A stretch of 64,000 nucleotides of DNA, taken from assembly GCA_963721385.1 (NCBI GenBank), contig CAVRJB010000019.1, positions 62,001-126,000 on the forward strand, read 5' to 3'. The stretch is from DAOMFB01 sp963721385. GTDB lineage: Bacteria > Acidobacteriota > Thermoanaerobaculia > UBA5066. Shown one piece after another: positions 54,081 to 62,940 of the stretch. How positions within the stretch are numbered: the first letter of the stretch is position 1; each line of letters opens with the position of its first letter. The position numbers and the translations under genes were made by a program. The notes beneath the pieces were generated by a model. The model saw nothing but the letters and a program-made list of their open reading frames with translations. It was not told where the DNA came from and made no database searches.

Positions 54081-54779
54081 TCAGTTCTTGGCGGGGGCCG
54101 CCGCCGCGGGCGGCTCGTCGATCAACTCGACCTTGACGATCTTCTGGTAGCTTCGGGGGACGCCGCGGCCGCCGCTCGCCGGATCGGTGTTCGACTCCGC
54201 CACGATCTTGTCCGCCACCTCGAGGCCCTTCACGATCTCGCCGAAGGCCGTGTACTGGTGGTCGAGGAACGGCGAGTCCTTCACGACGAGGAAGAACTGC
54301 GACGAGGCCGAGTTGATGTCGCTTGCGCGGGCCATCGAGAGGACGCCACGGCGGTGCGAGACGTCGTTGAACTCGGCCTTCAGGTTGACCGGGTTCCCCT
54401 GTGCGTCCTTGTTCCCGCCGGTGCCGTAGACGGCGGCGTTTGCCGGGTCCTTCGTGAGCGGGTCGCCCCCCTGGACCATGAAGCCGGGGATGACGCGGTG
54501 GAAGAGCGTTCCGTCGTAGAAGCCCTTCGCCGAAAGGTCGATGAAGTTCTTCACGTGGCCCGGGGCCTTGTCGTAGTAGAACTTCACCGTGATGTCGCCC
54601 TGCGACGTCTTCAGGACCGCGAGGGTGTGGGCGTAGTCGCGCGGCTTCGTCACCTTCGTCTCCTTCTTCTTCGGGGCGGGCTTCTTGGTCTGGGCGGCGG
54701 CGGGAACCGCCAGGGCGGCGCCGAGCACGAGCGCGCCCGCGGCCGCCAGGAGCCGGCTGGCGTCTCTCGAAAAATTCAT
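54081..54779 (-). CDS. Exported cyclophilin-type peptidyl-prolyl isomerase
   Basis: A 232-residue cyclophilin (PpiA/B type) with a signal peptide (LLAAAGALVLGAALAVPAAAQ) and a Lys-rich linker. It should fold proteins in the periplasm. Catalytic blocks are FHRVIPGFMVQGGD, SMARASDINSASSQFF and FLDHQYTAFGEIVKG. AGGAGG is eight bases before the ATG. The gene heads the minus-strand set cyclophilin-amgK-tatA and is divergent from the EcsC-like gene by 98 bp. Confidence 0.94.
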   Translation of the reverse strand: MNFSRDASRLLAAAGALVLGAALAVPAAAQTKKPAPKKKETKVTKPRDYAHTLAVLKTSQGDITVKFYYDKAPGHVKNFIDLSAKGFYDGTLFHRVIPGFMVQGGDPLTKDPANAAVYGTGGNKDAQGNPVNLKAEFNDVSHRRGVLSMARASDINSASSQFFLVVKDSPFLDHQYTAFGEIVKGLEVADKIVAESNTDPASGGRGVPRSYQKIVKVELIDEPPAAAAPAKN

Positions 54780-54877
54780 CACCGGAAACCTCCTCGTGGG
54801 GATCGTCGCGCCGGCTCCTTGCCGGGGGCGCGGCGCCGACGGATGATAGATCGGAACGAAGCGGAAAAGGGGCGCGG

Positions 54878-55474
54878 ATGCTGGCTCAGACCTTCCTCCA
54901 ACTCGTCGAACGGGCGGCAAAGGACCTGGACCTCGAAGCCATAAAGGCCGAGGTTCACGCGTTCTCGCGGAAGAACTCGGACCTTCCGACAAGGAAAAAG
55001 GCCGAGCGGATGATCGACCGGTCGGCGCGCCGCGCCGCCGCGGTCGGCGCCCTCGCGAGCCTGCCGCCCGGATGGGCCGCCCTCGCGGCGACGGCCCCCG
55101 AGCTGGCGGTGCTCATCGTGTTGCAGAGCCGGCTGATCGTCGGCCTTCACGTCCTGTACGGCGGGACCCCCGAGCCCGAGGAACGGGCCCTGGAGGTCCT
55201 CGCGGGCCTGGCGGCCGGAGCGGGGATCAATATCGGCCGCCGGGTGACGACGCGGGCGGTCGAGGAGATCGGGGCCAGGCTGGCCGTCCGGATCGCGGGC
55301 CGCGAGGCGACCCATGTCGTGCCGGTCCTGGGGGCCGTCGCCGGGGCCGCACTCAACTATGCTGCCGTGCGGGCGGTCGGGCGCGCGGCGCTCGCGAGAG
55401 TCGAGCGGCTCTACGGTCCCCCCGAGGTACCGGGGACGGGGCCCGTCCTCGAGGTGAAGGGGGGCGTGGCCTGA
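54878..55474 (+). CDS. EcsC-like protein of unknown function
   Basis: A 198-residue helical protein that looks like the EcsC-type family, weakly. Residues about 50-95 hold hydrophobic segments (AAAVGALASLPPGWAALAAT and LAVLIVLQSRLIVGLHVLYG) separated by a PE turn. A Gly/Ala-rich helix (HVVPVLGAVAGAALNYAAV) follows near 145-165. A GGGGCG site precedes the ATG. It overlaps the next gene by the tetranucleotide CTGA, so the two are coupled. The function is not known. Confidence 0.6.
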   Translation: MLAQTFLQLVERAAKDLDLEAIKAEVHAFSRKNSDLPTRKKAERMIDRSARRAAAVGALASLPPGWAALAATAPELAVLIVLQSRLIVGLHVLYGGTPEPEERALEVLAGLAAGAGINIGRRVTTRAVEEIGARLAVRIAGREATHVVPVLGAVAGAALNYAAVRAVGRAALARVERLYGPPEVPGTGPVLEVKGGVA

Positions 55475-56607
55475 GCGACCTCCCGCCGGCGCTGGCCCTG
55501 CCCGACCGCGCGGACGTCGCCATCGTCGGGGGAGGCGTGCTCGGGCTCGCGCTCGCCCTCGAGCTCGCGAGGCGGGGCGCCGAGACCGTCGTCCTTTCGA
55601 GGAGCTCCCCGAGCGAACATGGAGAGCCGGCCGGGCTGGTGAATCTACAGGCAAGGGCGGAGGTCGCGCCGGAGCCGGCGCGAGACCTTGCAATCCTGTC
55701 GCGCCACCTTTTTCCGGCGTGGATCGAGGCGATCGAGGAAGAGGGCGGCCTCTCCTGCGAGTACGACGTGCGCGGCGGGCTCTCGGTCGCGCTCTCGGAC
55801 GCGGAAGAGGTCGAGCTGGACCGCGCCCTCGACTGGCAGCGGGCCCGGGCCCTTCCGTTCGACGTCCTCTCTGCCGAGGAGGCGCGGGCGCGCGAGCCGG
55901 CACTCGGCGCCGCCGTCCAGGCCGCCTTCGCGTTTCCCGAGGACGGCCAGGTTTCGCCCTCGCGCCTCCGCCGCGGCCTCGCCTTCGCGGCCGTCCGGGC
56001 CGGGGCGCTCGTCGTGACCGGGGCGCCGGCGCTCGCGGTCCGTGTCGAGGCCGGCCGCGCGGTGGGCCTCGACACGGCGGCCGGCTTCCTCCGCGCGGAC
56101 GCCGTCGTGAACGCGGCGGGGCCCTGGGCGGCGCACCTTCCGGGCACCGCCGCGCCTCCCGTGATGCCGCTCCGCCTGCCGGTCGTCCTCCTCGACGCCT
56201 CGGCCGATCCCGACCGTCTCTCCCGTTTCGTCGCGTCGCCGGCCGGGGCCCTCGTACCGAGGCGGGACGGGAGCCTGGCCGTCGCGGGGCTCCCGTTCAC
56301 GGGCGGATTCGAGACGCGGCTTTTCTCGGCGGAGGCGACACGCCTGCTCTCCCTGGCGATCTCGATTCTGCCCGGCGCGGCGCGGTATCCGCTCCTCGCG
56401 GCCTGGGCGTCGGTCGCTGCCGCGTCGCCTGACGGCGTTCCGCTCCTCGGCGAGACGGCGGTGCCGGGCTGCTTCCTTTCGACCGGGGCCGGTGCCGACG
56501 CCGTCCTCCTCGCGCCCGCCGCGGCCGTCCTCGTCGCCGATCTCCTGACCGGAAGCGCGCCGCCGCTGTCGCCCGCGCCCTTTTCCCCCGCGCGGTTCGA
56601 CCGCTGA
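55471..56607 (+). CDS. FAD-dependent oxidoreductase (DAO family)
   Basis: A 378-residue D-amino-acid-oxidase-fold enzyme. The FAD-binding motif is VAIVGGGVLGLALALELARR, followed by VVNAAGPWA and the C-terminal STGAGADAVLLAPAAA segment. It probably oxidises a C-N or C-O bond, but the substrate is not set by sequence. No ATG, GTG or TTG is near the family start; the CTG at 55471 overlaps the EcsC-like stop, the same geometry as the EamA gene at 24136. A 138-bp gap with a TAATGT at about 56650 separates it from the Tes-like gene. Confidence 0.82.
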   Translation: MSDLPPALALPDRADVAIVGGGVLGLALALELARRGAETVVLSRSSPSEHGEPAGLVNLQARAEVAPEPARDLAILSRHLFPAWIEAIEEEGGLSCEYDVRGGLSVALSDAEEVELDRALDWQRARALPFDVLSAEEARAREPALGAAVQAAFAFPEDGQVSPSRLRRGLAFAAVRAGALVVTGAPALAVRVEAGRAVGLDTAAGFLRADAVVNAAGPWAAHLPGTAAPPVMPLRLPVVLLDASADPDRLSRFVASPAGALVPRRDGSLAVAGLPFTGGFETRLFSAEATRLLSLAISILPGAARYPLLAAWASVAAASPDGVPLLGETAVPGCFLSTGAGADAVLLAPAAAVLVADLLTGSAPPLSPAPFSPARFDR

Positions 56608-56745
56608 TGTCCCTGTCCGTGCAGGAGGGGCGGACGCGCCGCGGCCGCATGCTAATGTTCGGTTTCTCGGCGACAACCGACTCCCCGGGGGTCCCGTCGG
56701 GAGACGGGTATCCGCCGGGCGCGAAGACGGGATGAGGGACGGACG

Positions 56746-58634
56746 ATGATGCGAACGGCTTTCTACCGGGGAGTCCAGGCGGCCGCGAACGCCGCGTGGA
56801 CGGGTTTCCAGTGGGTGAACCGCCGGATTCCGGCGCGCGCGTTCCACCCGTCGTGGGCCCCGGAGCCGCTCCCGAAGAGCTGGGAAAGAACGAAGCCTCC
56901 CCTCGGCTTTCCCCGCCGGACCGACTCGCTCTGCCCGACCTGCACGAAGGAGGTCCGGGACGCCATCGTGGGCGGCACGCGTGAGCTCCGGGAGCTCACG
57001 GACGGGCGCCCGGGCGAGATTCCGGCCGACATCGTCCTCAGGGGAAACGAAATCTGGATGGTCAAGACGTGCCCGAAGCACGGCACGTTCGAGGACCTGA
57101 TGTCGAACGACGCGGCCTTCTTCGGCCGTCTCGAGAAGAACTTCTTCGGCCGGGACGTGAAGATGGGGAAGGACGCCCTTCACGGGCACGGCTCCGCGTC
57201 GATCCGGTACGGGCGGGGCGCCGTCCTGACCGTGGACCTCACGAACCGCTGCAACATGATGTGCAACCCTTGCTTCATGGACGCGAACCAGGTGGGTTAC
57301 GTCCACGAGCTGACCTGGGACGACATCAAGGAGATTCTCGACAACGCGGCTTCCGTCAAGCCGCGGCGGCAGATGTCGGTGCAGTACTCGGGGGTGAGCC
57401 GACGCTTTCGCCCCACTTCCTTCCGGCCATCCGCTACGCGAGGGAGATCGGGTATTTCTCGGTCCAGTGCGCCTCGAACGGCGTCCTCTTCGCGCAAGAC
57501 CCGGAGTTCGCGAAAGCCGCGGCCGAGGCGGGGCTCCGCCTCGTCTATCTCCAGTTCGACGGGATCGGCAACGAGTCGAACGAGCACCGCGGCGTCTCGA
57601 ACCTCTACGACGTCAAGGGGCGCGCGCTCGAGAACCTGAAGGCGGCCGGGATCGACGCCACGCTCGTCATCACGGTCGTCAACGGCGTCAACAACGACCA
57701 GATCGGCGGCATCGTCCGGTTCGCCATCGAGAACATCGACAAGATCAACGCCCTCTCGTTCCAGCCCGTCTCCTTTACCGGGCGTGACGAGGAGATCGAC
57801 GACGAGACGCGGAAGAAGCAGAGATACACGCTCTCGCACCTCGCCCGGGACGTGAAGGAGCAGGCGGGTATCGGCGAGCCGATGCGCGACTGGTTCCCGC
57901 TCTCCGCGTCGGGCCCGTTCTCGGACCTGCGCGACCTCCTCGGCGGGCTCGAGACGGAGTGGGGAGCCCTCAAGTGCGGCTGCCACCCGAACTGCGGCAT
58001 CGCCACGATGCTGCTCGTGAGGCCCGACACCGGGCAGGCGGTGCCGGTGACGCAGATCCTCGATGCCGACCGCCTCCTCCGGGACCTGACGGCGATCACC
58101 GACGCCGCGCGCGGGAAGTTCTGGACGATCCTGCAGACGGCTCTCTCGGTCGCCCGCAACCTCCGGCCGGAGGGCGTGCCGGCGAACCTCGGGATTCTCG
58201 AAACACTGAAAGTTCTCGACGGTCACACGGGCCGGGGCATGGGGATCGCGGAGCACGGGCGGTATCCGTGGCGGGTACTCCTCGTCGCCGGGATGTGGTT
58301 CCAGGACCTCTTCAACTACGACTTCCGGCGGACGGAGATGTGCATCATCCCCTACGGCACGCAGCTCGGCGAGATCTCCTTCTGCGCCTACAACACGGGC
58401 GCGGGGTGGCGGAAGATCGTCGAGGAGATGCACCAGTCGGCCACGCTCGCGGAGTGGTACAAGGAAAAAGGGCGTCATCCCGTCTACGCCCACGGCCGGC
58501 GCATTCCGCTGCCGGCCTTCACGCCCGCGGCGACGCCGTCGACGCTGCCGGTCCTCGAGCCCGCCGCGGCGCGCGTCGCCGCCGTGCCGCTCACCCCGAT
58601 GCTGCCGAGCTTCAGCGCGGCGTCGGGGAAATAG
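56746..58634 (+). CDS. Tes/Mss-like radical SAM protein (membrane-spanning lipid synthase family), one frame break
   Basis: A radical SAM protein of about 630 residues related to archaeal tetraether synthase Tes and the bacterial Mss proteins that join two lipid tails. The N-terminus has the Zn-ribbon-like pair CPTC (63-66) and CPKHG (109-113). The cluster site is Cys169, Cys173, Cys176 in RCNMMCNPCFMDANQVGY. Then comes YSGGEPTLSPHFLPA, if one G is added to the run at 57390-57394; the sequence as given has five and breaks the frame there. YLQFDGIGNESN, VVNGVNNDQIG and FQPVSFTGR follow, all Tes-like. More Cys near the end (KCGCHPNCG) could hold extra Fe-S clusters. It overlaps the convergent hydrolase. 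Confidence 0.78.
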
Positions 58635-59412
58635 GCCGCTCAGCCGCCTCCGCGAGCGCGGCGAGTCCGGCAGCCGCTTCGCCCGGCTGCTCGAGCGGGA
58701 CGAGGTGCCCGGCGCGGGGCACCGTGAGGAGCTTCACCCACGGCGCGCGCGTGGCGACGGCCGTCATCGCTTCCGCGTCGGACGGAGGCGCGATCGCGTC
58801 CTCCTCGCCGACAGCGACGAGGAGGGGCCGGTCCCAGGCGGCGAGGACCCCGAAACCCTCGTCGCGGACGGCGAGGCCGGCGAGGTCCGCCATCGCGGTC
58901 GCCGGGGGCGTCGACAGGATCATCCGGCGGGCGACCTCCTCGGCGGGGGAGCCGGCCGAGCCCGGCGCGAGGAGCTTCGGCAGCATCGCCGCGAGCGCCG
59001 CCTCGATGCCGTCCTTCCGGATCGCCTCGATCGCCTCCTTCCGCTTCGCGCGGCCGATGTCGTCGTCGGACGTCGCCTTCGTGTCGAAGAGCGCGAGGCC
59101 CCGGAGGCTCCCCCGGAAGCGCGCCCCGTGCCGCTTCAGAAGCTCGAAGCAGACGTAGCCGCCCATCGAGAGGCCCGCAAGGAGGAACGGCGCGTCCTTC
59201 GGGAGCGCGGTCTCGATCTCCTGCGCCACGTCGTCGGCGAGGAGCGACATCGCGTGCGTGGCAGCCGCGGGGCGGGACGAGCGCCCGCGCCCGCGGAGAT
59301 CGGGAGCGAAGACGGAGGTGATCGCGCCCAGCTCTCCGCGTTCCGCGAGCGCGGCGAGGGGATCCCAGAGCCGGTGGTCGAGCGGGTAGCCGTGGAGGGC
59401 GACGAGGATCAT
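58612..59412 (-). CDS. Alpha/beta hydrolase
   Basis: A 266-residue alpha/beta-hydrolase. The nucleophile elbow is LAGLSMGGYVCFELL, the acid is likely in VAVGEEDAIAPP and the catalytic His is in RAGHLVPLEQP. An oxyanion block HGYPLDHRLW and FAPDLRGRGRSS are present. Substrates of this type range from esters to haloalkanes. TAAGAT stands six bases before the ATG and overlaps the stop of the upstream gene, so it is a leaderless candidate. Its 3' end overlaps that of the Tes-like gene by 23 bp in convergent orientation. Confidence 0.87.
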   Translation of the reverse strand: MILVALHGYPLDHRLWDPLAALAERGELGAITSVFAPDLRGRGRSSRPAAATHAMSLLADDVAQEIETALPKDAPFLLAGLSMGGYVCFELLKRHGARFRGSLRGLALFDTKATSDDDIGRAKRKEAIEAIRKDGIEAALAAMLPKLLAPGSAGSPAEEVARRMILSTPPATAMADLAGLAVRDEGFGVLAAWDRPLLVAVGEEDAIAPPSDAEAMTAVATRAPWVKLLTVPRAGHLVPLEQPGEAAAGLAALAEAAERPISPTPR

Positions 59413-59418
59413 GCGGGG

Positions 59419-59424
59419 ATCTTA
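59419..59424 (-). promoter_or_regulatory. -10 element directly before the hydrolase start
   Basis: TAAGAT, then CCCCGC, then ATG. Its first three bases are also the TAA stop of the upstream membrane-protein gene. Confidence 0.45.
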
Positions 59425-60860
59425 CCGGGGGGAGCCGCGCGTGACGCGCCAGCACGTCCGGTCGTCCACCCGCGCGAGGACGTCCGTCTCCCCGGTCAGA
59501 AAACGATAGAGTTCCGTCTTCCGGGCCGGCGCAGCCAACTCTCCTTGCGGCTCCGCAAAGAGGATCAGCGAGCCAGGCCGTCGTGCGAGGGCCTGAACGA
59601 CCCGGCGGTCGAGGTCGTCCTTGTTCAGGAAGAACCAGAGGGGGGTGTTCACGTAGAGCCCGCCGGGCGCGAGGGTGCCCGTCGCCGGATAGATCGTGTC
59701 CCAGGTCGCGAAGTAGTTGAGAAACTCGCCGCCCGGCGGCACACGGCGGCTCACCTCCCTCGACAGTGCCGTCAGCCGGGGGTCGTCCCAATAGCGGACG
59801 CCCCTTCCCCACGCGTCGACAAGGAGCGGGCCGGCCCCGAACGCGGCGACACCCAAATGGACCAGCAGGAGACCGGCGCCGCCAGCGGCGAGGGCGAGCG
59901 ATTCTCGTGTCGCGCGCAGAAACCGGCCTGAGAGAACGGCCCGGAACGCTCGGAGCCCGTCGAGCGACAGGACGACGACGAGGCCGACCGCGCCCGAGAG
60001 GTGGAGAAGGCCCCAGCGCGGGATGGTCATCAGGGCCGCTCCTGCCGCGAGCCACGCGAGCGGGCTCGTGCCGGAGTGTCCGCGTGCGAGTCCTCGCGCG
60101 AGAAGCCACGCGGCGGGAATCGCGAGCGCCGGCGCGATCGCCTCGGCGAGCAAGGGAAGGTCTGCACCCTGACCGATCTCGGAGGCGCGGCCGCGAAGGG
60201 GGATGAGGAGCGTCCATCGCAGAGGGGCCGTCGTGCCGGCCGCGAGGCCCCAGAGCAGGACGAAGGCGGCGTAGGGGAAGCTGCCCACGATCAGGAGCCT
60301 CGCCGCCCGGCGCCCGGACCGGTGCCGGGACGAAAGGAGACACCAGAACACGCCCGCGAGGAGGGCCCAGGCGGACGTCTGTTTGACGAGGATCGCGGCC
60401 CCGAGCAGGAGTCCTGCAAGGTCGAGCCCGCGTTCGTGTCCGGTCCTCTCGAACCGCCGCAGCGAGAGTCCCGCGGCAAGAAGAAGCGGCGCCAGGAAGG
60501 AATCGGGCGCCAGGGCGGGCCCCTCGAGGTAGACGCTCCAGAGGATCAGAAGGGGCGGGCCGAGGAGAGCCCGCGTCCACCGTTCCCGCCGCCCTCGCGC
60601 CGACAGGACGGCGAGCAGGGCGCAGATGCGCGAGAGGGATTCCGGCGAGGGCGCGGAACAGGACCGGCCCGAATCCTGCGAGGCGGCCAAGACCCGCCGT
60701 CACGAGAATGAGCGCGGGGGTGTAAAACGAGATCACGCAGTCGTAGAGCCTGAAGCCTTGCGCGACGTGCCAGGCCGGAGCGACGACGTCCGGCCAGGCG
60801 ACGACCTCCGAGGACGAAGGCCGCTGAAAAGGTGGCGACAGCCGCGACGAAGCCGGGCAC
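59422..60860 (-). CDS. Polytopic glycosyltransferase-like membrane protein, two frame breaks
   Basis: A multi-helix membrane protein of about 480 residues, like the polyprenyl-phosphate-mannose transferase group (PMT/ArnT-like). It seems to start at the GTG at 60860 (VPGFVAAVATFSAAFVLGG), breaks near 60800 and reads VAPAWHVAQGFRLYDCVISF and then ALILVTAGLGRLAGFGPVLF. It breaks again near 60645 and continues as SLSRICALLAVLSARG to the end at 59422. Ten or more hydrophobic segments follow (LLLGAAILVKQTSAWALLAG). The C-terminal 90 residues are a soluble domain (GEFLNYFATWDTIYPATGTL). Two single-base errors would restore one frame. The glycan is unknown. Confidence 0.65.
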
Positions 60861-60882
60861 CGGGGATTCGCCCCCGGAGATC

Positions 60883-61257
60883 CTACGGCCGGTATCGGAC
60901 CGAATTGCGGATCCCCTCCCAGATCGTGACCTCTTCCAGCCGAACGCCATCCTTCAGGAGCCCCGCCTCCCGGATCTCGGCGGCCACCCACAGGGCCACG
61001 TTCTCCGCGCTGGCGTTCTTCCGGTCGAAGGGCGGAACCGTGTTGAGGTCGCGGTTGTGAAGGCGGGAGGCGAGCTCCCTCACGAAAGCCTCGGTCGGGA
61101 CGAAGTCGACCGAGAGGTCGTATGCGCCGAGCCGGTCGACGCCGAGCGCCACCTCGATCTTCCAGGAGTGGCCGTGGACCGGCTCGGGCCCGCCCGCGTA
61201 GTCGACGAGGTGGTGCGCGGCCTCGAACGTCGCGTGGCAGCGGACGGTCCAGCTCAT
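60883..61257 (-). CDS. 6-carboxytetrahydropterin synthase QueD-like protein
   Basis: A 124-residue T-fold protein of the QueD/PTPS family that in queuosine synthesis makes 6-carboxytetrahydropterin from dihydroneopterin triphosphate. Zinc ligands are in FEAAHHL and VHGHSW. The catalytic Cys seen in QueD (Cys-x3-His region) is not obvious at the usual place, so a PTPS-like or paralogous role remains possible. The C-terminal VTIWEGIRNSVRYRP is typical. TAGACT is six bases before the ATG. queE and queC at 39-41 kb would complete the route to preQ0. Confidence 0.85.
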   Translation of the reverse strand: MSWTVRCHATFEAAHHLVDYAGGPEPVHGHSWKIEVALGVDRLGAYDLSVDFVPTEAFVRELASRLHNRDLNTVPPFDRKNASAENVALWVAAEIREAGLLKDGVRLEEVTIWEGIRNSVRYRP

Positions 61258-61263
61258 GCCGGA

Positions 61264-61269
61264 AGTCTA
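61264..61269 (-). promoter_or_regulatory. -10 element directly before the queD-like start
   Basis: TAGACT, then TCCGGC, then ATG. The same six-base spacing is seen at several other genes in the window. It lies in the 26-bp gap after the stop of the response-regulator gene. Confidence 0.45.
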
Positions 61270-61283
61270 AGCGCTGAAGCCCC

Positions 61284-62939
61284 CTAGACGGACTCGAGGT
61301 AGGTGTGCACCACGCCGACCGTGCCGGAGCCCTCGCCGACCGCCGCCGCCACGCGCTTGCTGGAGCCGGCGCGAGCATCCCCGGCGGCGAAGATCCCGGG
61401 GACGCTGGTCTCGAAGGGGAAGGGATCGCGATCCAGCGTCCAGCCTCGGGGCCGGCGGCCCGCCGCGGACAGGTCGCGGCCGGTCAGCACGTAACCCTTC
61501 TCGTCGAGCTCGAGGAGGCCGGAGAGCCATTCGGTCCGGGGCCTCGCGCCGATGAAGATGAACATCGCCGCCACCTCCAGCTCGCGCTCCTCCCCCCCGG
61601 GGGCGTGGCGGACGACGACCTTCTCCAGCCTCCCGGTGCCGCAGACCGCGGCCACCTCGACGCGCGTGACGACCTCGATGTTCGGCGTGGCCGCGATCCG
61701 GTCGATCAGGTACCGTGACATCGACTCGGCGAGGGACGTCCCGCGGACGAGCATCGTGACGCGGCGTGCGTATCGCGAGAAGAAGAGCGCGCCCTGGCCG
61801 GCCGAGTTCCCAGCGCCGACGATGCAGACGTCCTGGGCGCGGTAGGTCGCCGCCTCGGTCATGGCCGCGCCGTAATAGACGCCGATGCCGAGGAGAGCCT
61901 CGACGCCGGGCACCTCCAGCATCCGCACGGAGACGCCGGTGGCGAGGACGACCGCCTTGCAGCTCAGGTCGGTCCCGTCGGAGAGCCGGACCACGCGGTA
62001 GGGGTCCTCGCGGCGCAGGGCGACCGCCTCCTGGGCGATCACCTCCGCGCCGAAGCGGCGCGCCTGCGTGGCGGCGCGGCGGGCGAGATCGGCTCCGGAG
62101 ACCCCCGACGGGAACCCGAGGTAGTTCTCGATCCTCGAGCTCGTGCCCGCCTGGCCGCCGGGCGCGCTCTGCTCGACGAGCACCGTGCGCAGCCCCTCCG
62201 AGGCCCCGTAGACCGCCGCGGCCAGCCCTGCCGGGCCGCCGCCGACGATCGCGAGGTCGTAGAAGGGAAGGAGCGCCCGCGTCTGCATCCCGACCTTCTC
62301 CGCCAGCTGCTGGTTGGTCGGGGCCACGAGGCGGTTGCCGTCCGGGAAGAAGACGACCGGCAGCCGCGTCGCGTCGCCGGACGAGCGGATCAGCTCCCGC
62401 GTCGGCTCGTCCAGGTCGACGTCGATCCACTGGTAGGGGACGTGATTGCTCGACAGGAACTCCTTGACCGCGAAGCTGCGGGGCGACGACCGCGCGCCGG
62501 CGACCCGGATCCCCTCGTAGGGCAGCCGCACGTGCGCCGACCAGTCCGACAGGAGATCGTCGAGGACCGGGTAGAGCCGCTCCGTGGGAGGGTCCCAGGG
62601 CTTCAACAGGTAGTGATCCAGCCCGACGTCGTTGATGCCCGAGATCGCCGCCTGGGTGTCGGCGTACGCGGTGAGGAGGACCCGGCGTGACTCCGGGTGG
62701 AGCTTGATCACCTCGCGCAGCAGCTCCGTGCCCGACATCCCGGGCATCCGCTCGTCGACGAGGAAGAGCGCGACGGGAGTGCCGCGCTCCTTGAGCTGGC
62801 GGGCGGCCTCGAGCGCTTCGGCGCCGGAGCCGGCCTTCAGGATGCGATAGTCGCTCCGATAATGCTGCTTGAGGTCGCGCTCGACGGCGCCGAGGACCTC
62901 GGGGTCGTCGTCGACGGCCAGGATCACCGGTTTGGCCAC
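61284..62939 (-). CDS. Response-regulator receiver fused to a thioredoxin-reductase-like flavoprotein
   Basis: A 551-residue fusion. Residues 1-125 are a receiver domain with the acidic pocket at Asp10-Asp12, phospho-acceptor Asp62 in LVDERMPG, Thr90 and Lys113 in LLKPWD. Residues about 230-545 are a thioredoxin-reductase-type FAD/NAD(P)H fold (AIVGGGPAGLAAAVYG, VCIVGAGNSAGQ, GIFAAGDAR). The redox CxxC of true reductases is replaced by VYYGAAMT, so it cannot pass electrons to thioredoxin in the usual way. A short thioredoxin-like segment (FLSSNHVPYQWIDVD) bridges the two. The GTG start is one base after the histidine-kinase stop, so kinase and regulator are coupled. It probably senses or signals redox state. 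Confidence 0.9.
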   Translation of the reverse strand: MAKPVILAVDDDPEVLGAVERDLKQHYRSDYRILKAGSGAEALEAARQLKERGTPVALFLVDERMPGMSGTELLREVIKLHPESRRVLLTAYADTQAAISGINDVGLDHYLLKPWDPPTERLYPVLDDLLSDWSAHVRLPYEGIRVAGARSSPRSFAVKEFLSSNHVPYQWIDVDLDEPTRELIRSSGDATRLPVVFFPDGNRLVAPTNQQLAEKVGMQTRALLPFYDLAIVGGGPAGLAAAVYGASEGLRTVLVEQSAPGGQAGTSSRIENYLGFPSGVSGADLARRAATQARRFGAEVIAQEAVALRREDPYRVVRLSDGTDLSCKAVVLATGVSVRMLEVPGVEALLGIGVYYGAAMTEAATYRAQDVCIVGAGNSAGQGALFFSRYARRVTMLVRGTSLAESMSRYLIDRIAATPNIEVVTRVEVAAVCGTGRLEKVVVRHAPGGEERELEVAAMFIFIGARPRTEWLSGLLELDEKGYVLTGRDLSAAGRRPRGWTLDRDPFPFETSVPGIFAAGDARAGSSKRVAAAVGEGSGTVGVVHTYLESV

Positions 62940-62940
62940 G

